In this document: positions 60,727-64,000 of the stretch, one piece after another
Position numbering within the stretch: position 1 is the stretch's first letter
Layout: the number at the start of each line of letters is the position of its first letter
From: Paracentrotus lividus
Taxonomy: Eukaryota > Echinodermata > Echinoidea > Camarodonta > Echinidae
Assembly: GCA_940671915.1 (NCBI GenBank)
Contig: CALNVZ010003434.1
Span: 28,382,437 to 28,446,436, forward strand
Direction: 5' to 3'
Length of the DNA: 64,000 nucleotides
Notes under the pieces: generated by a model
Database searches by the model: none
What the model was told of the DNA's origin: nothing
What the model saw: only the letters and a program-made list of their open reading frames with translations
Position numbers and translations under genes: made by a program

Positions 60727-62719
60727 AAACATAAAACAAAAAGTAAGTTCCCCCTATTTCAGATATCAATAATTTTTTAACCAGGAGGAATTTTAAAAAT
60801 CTAATTATATGTCCAAGTAGGGAATTTAATTAGCTACCATAGGACCGAATTTAAGGAAAAAATCGTTAAGTCATGCTTCAGTGATTAATGATGGAATGCA
60901 AAAATGTCATTTTTTGAAGTTCACAAGCCTAAAATCACAACTTTGATTAAATGATATCGGACCCATTTTCAGATTTTAAACAATTTACATGTCAGAATGT
61001 ATGCAAAACGTGCTTTCAAACATACGGAAACGAAATTTGCGTCAAATTTCACAGTTGAGTGAGCATGCAGCAAAAATTGCCCAAACTGCGATTTTTACTT
61101 CTTTGCCATGGTAAAATCGATCAAATGTGAGGGAATTCCTGTTTTGGAAGTGTATGCAACCAATATCCATTCATTCACGGTTGAATGAACCCATCAATCA
61201 ACCAAAAAATAGGCCATTTTAGAATTACGAAGAGTCATTGTAGTAATTTTATGCACTAGAAAACATCTCAATAAAATTTTTTGGGTTTTATTTATATTCT
61301 TTGGGCACGTGTCAATGATCCTATGGCATTTATTTACAAATTCATGCTTCAGTGAGCACGTGAGACTGGAAAAGCTCCTTTCTCACGTACGGACTAAACT
61401 TCAAATTCTTGCTTTGATTTAATTTAACATTTCTTTTCGGGGAGTACTTCTGATTTTATTTTCATAGAAATCCCGATGTTTCACGCCTCAGTGGGCACAA
61501 GATACAAGAAAATCATGAAAATGAGAAGAAAGTTTCAGGCTTCGTCACGGTTCAGTGACTTTTCGAAATATATATAATTTGAGTAACGATCATGTTAGTT
61601 AGAGACCAGTTGAAGTTATGTGCAAAGTTTCATACAATAATTCACAGTCAAATGGACAAAAACTGACAATCAAAATATGCCAAATTTCACTTTTGTTAAA
61701 CTTTTGTTAAACCTCTGTACATAAAGTCAATGGAGGAGGAAATCAATACCTGACAAACGTGAAATTCAGTCGATTTCATTGATGATTATTGTTAATTTGA
61801 CCGTGAGTTATGTCACGAAACTTGGCACACAGCTTCAACTGATCTCCAACTAACATGATCTTGATTCAAATTACGTATTCGAAAAGTCACTGAACCGTGA
61901 CGAAGCCTGAAACTTTCTTCTCATTTTCATGATTTTCTTGTATCTTGTGCCCACTGAGGCGTGAAACATCGGGATTTCTATGAAAATAAGATCAGAAGTA
62001 CTCCCCAAAAAGAAATGTTAAATTCAATCAAGGTAAGAATTTGAATTTTATTCCGTACGTGAGAAAAGGGCTTTTCCAGTCTCACGTGCTCACTGAAGCA
62101 TGATTTTTTTAAATAAATGCCATAGGATCATTGACACGTGCCCAAAGAATATAAATAAAACCCAAAAAATGTTATCGAGATGCTTTCTTGTGCATAAAAT
62201 TACTACAATGACTCTTTGTAATTCTAGAATGGCCTATTTTTTGATTGATTTTATGGGTTCATTCAACCATGAATGAATGGATATTGGTTACATACCCTCC
62301 CAAACAGGAATTCCCTCCCATTTGATCGATTATACCATGGCAAAGAAGTAAAAATCGCAGTTTGGGCAATTTTTGCTGCATGCTCACTCAACCGTGAATT
62401 TTGACGCAAATTTCGTTTCCGTATGTTGGGAAGCACGTTTTGCATACATTCTGACGTGTAAATTGTTTAAAATCTGAAAATGGGTGCGATTCCATCGAAT
62501 CAAAGTTGTGATTTTAGGCTTGTGAACTTCAAAAAATGACATTTTTGCATTCAACCATTAATCACTGAAGCATGACTTAATGATTTTTCCTAAAATTCGG
62601 TCCTATGGTAGCTAATTAAATTCCCTACATGAACATATAATTAGATTTTTAAAATTCCTCCTGGTTCAAAAATTATTGATATCTGAAATAGGGGGAACTT
62701 TCTTTTTGTGTTGTGTTTA
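60727..62719. mobile_element. 2-kb element: ~950-bp inverted arms with a regularly repeated 18-bp motif
   Basis: The ends match as inverted repeats from ACAAAAAG(T/A)AAGTTCCCCC inwards. The arms pair through to about 61665 and 61795, leaving a loop of about 130 bp. The arms differ by scattered substitutions, so this is old and not an assembly mirror. TTCACGGTTCAGTGAGCA-like motifs occur seven times in the left arm (starting 60871, 61048, 61174, 61341, 61480, 61544 and 61641), with mirror copies in the right arm. No coding frame is present. Confidence 0.8.
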
Positions 62720-64000
62720 CAAGCCATTAAGAAGCTATAATATGATACCAGTCCAATCGAGAATGATGCACATCAAAACATATTAACATGCTGGGAAAGT
62801 TTCTAAATTCTTATTGGACTCTTAACCAACAATATATTTGTAGATTCCTCCCTCAAAAGAAAGAAGTGATCTAATCGAAATGAATCGAACATGCCAATAC
62901 ACATAAATAGATTTGCAAGCAAGTGCAATTAGGAGAAAAGGTGCAGTTGAATTATGGCTTGTGTTAGGTTTATTCTATGAATAAACTACAGGCAAAAAAT
63001 TATATCACTTATATTTCATTAGCAGACCCGTAGATCTTACCAGGCATTAGTTTAAAATGGTCTATTTTAGGAAATGCGTACACGAAAGACATGGAAATGT
63101 CACACAAATTGCATGTACACAATGAAAAGTAAAGCAAAACCAATTTGAGATTTTGTTGATGACATATTTTCTGAGTCTATGCCAGAATACAGTACTGTAT
63201 CGATCTTAATCAAATTAAAATACATGTATGTCAAAACCTATAGTTAAGGTGAGTGTATTGCATATCCTATATCAATAATTATCTTAGCCTCTTCATTGAA
63301 GAGGGTCCTGAATTTCTATTATTGTAATTATGACGGTCAGTTTTCAAATTTTACCTATCAAATTTCTAACCTAATACTTTTTTTTTTCTACACATCAAAA
63401 TCTAAAGTTGATTCAACTCTACTTATTTCATATTTAGCTCATTCCCATATGTATCCATTGACGTTACTAACGGGCATAATGTCATACTATCTTATGTACA
63501 GTTGACAACATTTTGTTAATATGTAAGTTAGGCCTATATAATTTGACTGACATTTTCTCCCCTTCCTATGTACGTCCATTTAAATCAAAATGTTGAATCG
63601 TATTTTACATTCAACACAAACACATTAACTCGTTCAACTCTGTTAAGTTATTGTTTCTCCATTCCTCATATACCTGCGTTTGGGAGTTTACATGGTATAT
63701 CCTAATGTATGTTTTTTTTTCTTTATTATCAATCTCTATTTTCATTATCTACTAAATCGAGGATTTTCGAGTCAATGTGTGGCATTCGCGCGTAAAATCT
63801 GACGTTATTACGCAGTCGATAGCCATGCATGCATTCACGCACAGGAAAAGTGAGTCAGTGTCGAGAGCGCACGGATTCCTGCTTGCCGGTTTTTATTCGA
63901 TCTCGGCTCTCTTATGTCACTGGTGCAGCCCTCCCTTGATCCAGTAACTAGGGGGAACAATCTCTCTCTCTCCCTCTTTAAAACTCAACCCTAAGTCATC
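62720..64000. other. AT-rich intergenic stretch to the window end
   Basis: No gene is supported. A short CT repeat lies near 63961-63975. Confidence 0.5.

Overview
The window looks like genomic DNA of a marine invertebrate deuterostome, most likely an echinoderm and probably a sea urchin. The reasons are AT-rich non-coding DNA full of TACATGTA runs, short exons in long introns with GT/AG borders, dense small inverted-repeat transposons, tRNA-derived SINEs, an L2-like LINE tail, and two animal-type genes. The species call is inference. There are two assembly gaps: 25 N at 10063-10087 and 524 N at 37996-38519.

Layout. 1-16200 holds no host gene that I can support. It contains simple repeats, an 11-bp-TIR element with a transposase-like fragment (2670-4784), blocks of a 16-17 bp GGAGGACAACTCCCCC minisatellite, a 2.7-kb inverted repeat (7385-10062) that looks like an assembly artefact, and a diverged direct duplication (about 11693-12290 and 14160-14760). 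16861-24668 (+) is a GPR143/OA1-like seven-transmembrane receptor gene of eight coding exons plus one optional 36-nt exon. Its introns carry an antisense L2-like LINE tail, MITEs and two SINE copies. Three of its exon edges have been locally duplicated. 24669-34600 is intergenic with MITEs and purine-rich repeats. 34618-51334 (+) is a complete matrix metalloproteinase gene of eight coding exons encoding 563 residues: signal peptide, cysteine switch, furin site, zinc catalytic domain, PG-rich hinge, hemopexin domain and a hydrophobic GPI-type tail. Its first intron is about 10.4 kb. 51335-64000 holds its probable 3'UTR, then nested MITEs, a SINE and a 2-kb long-inverted-repeat element (60727-62719).

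The two genes have no evident functional link. The receptor would act in endolysosomal or plasma membranes. The protease would act at the cell surface on extracellular matrix.

The most unusual theme is a set of about ten different short elements. Each has terminal inverted repeats, and each carries its own short motif repeated in both orientations along the whole element: CACTTGCCC, GTAACGTGAGTAAC, GTTACCC, GTCACACACGTGACC, TCTCACGCA, GGCCATAATTACCCC, AAAATTACCCC, CTGAAAGACC and TTCACGGTTCAGTGAGCA.
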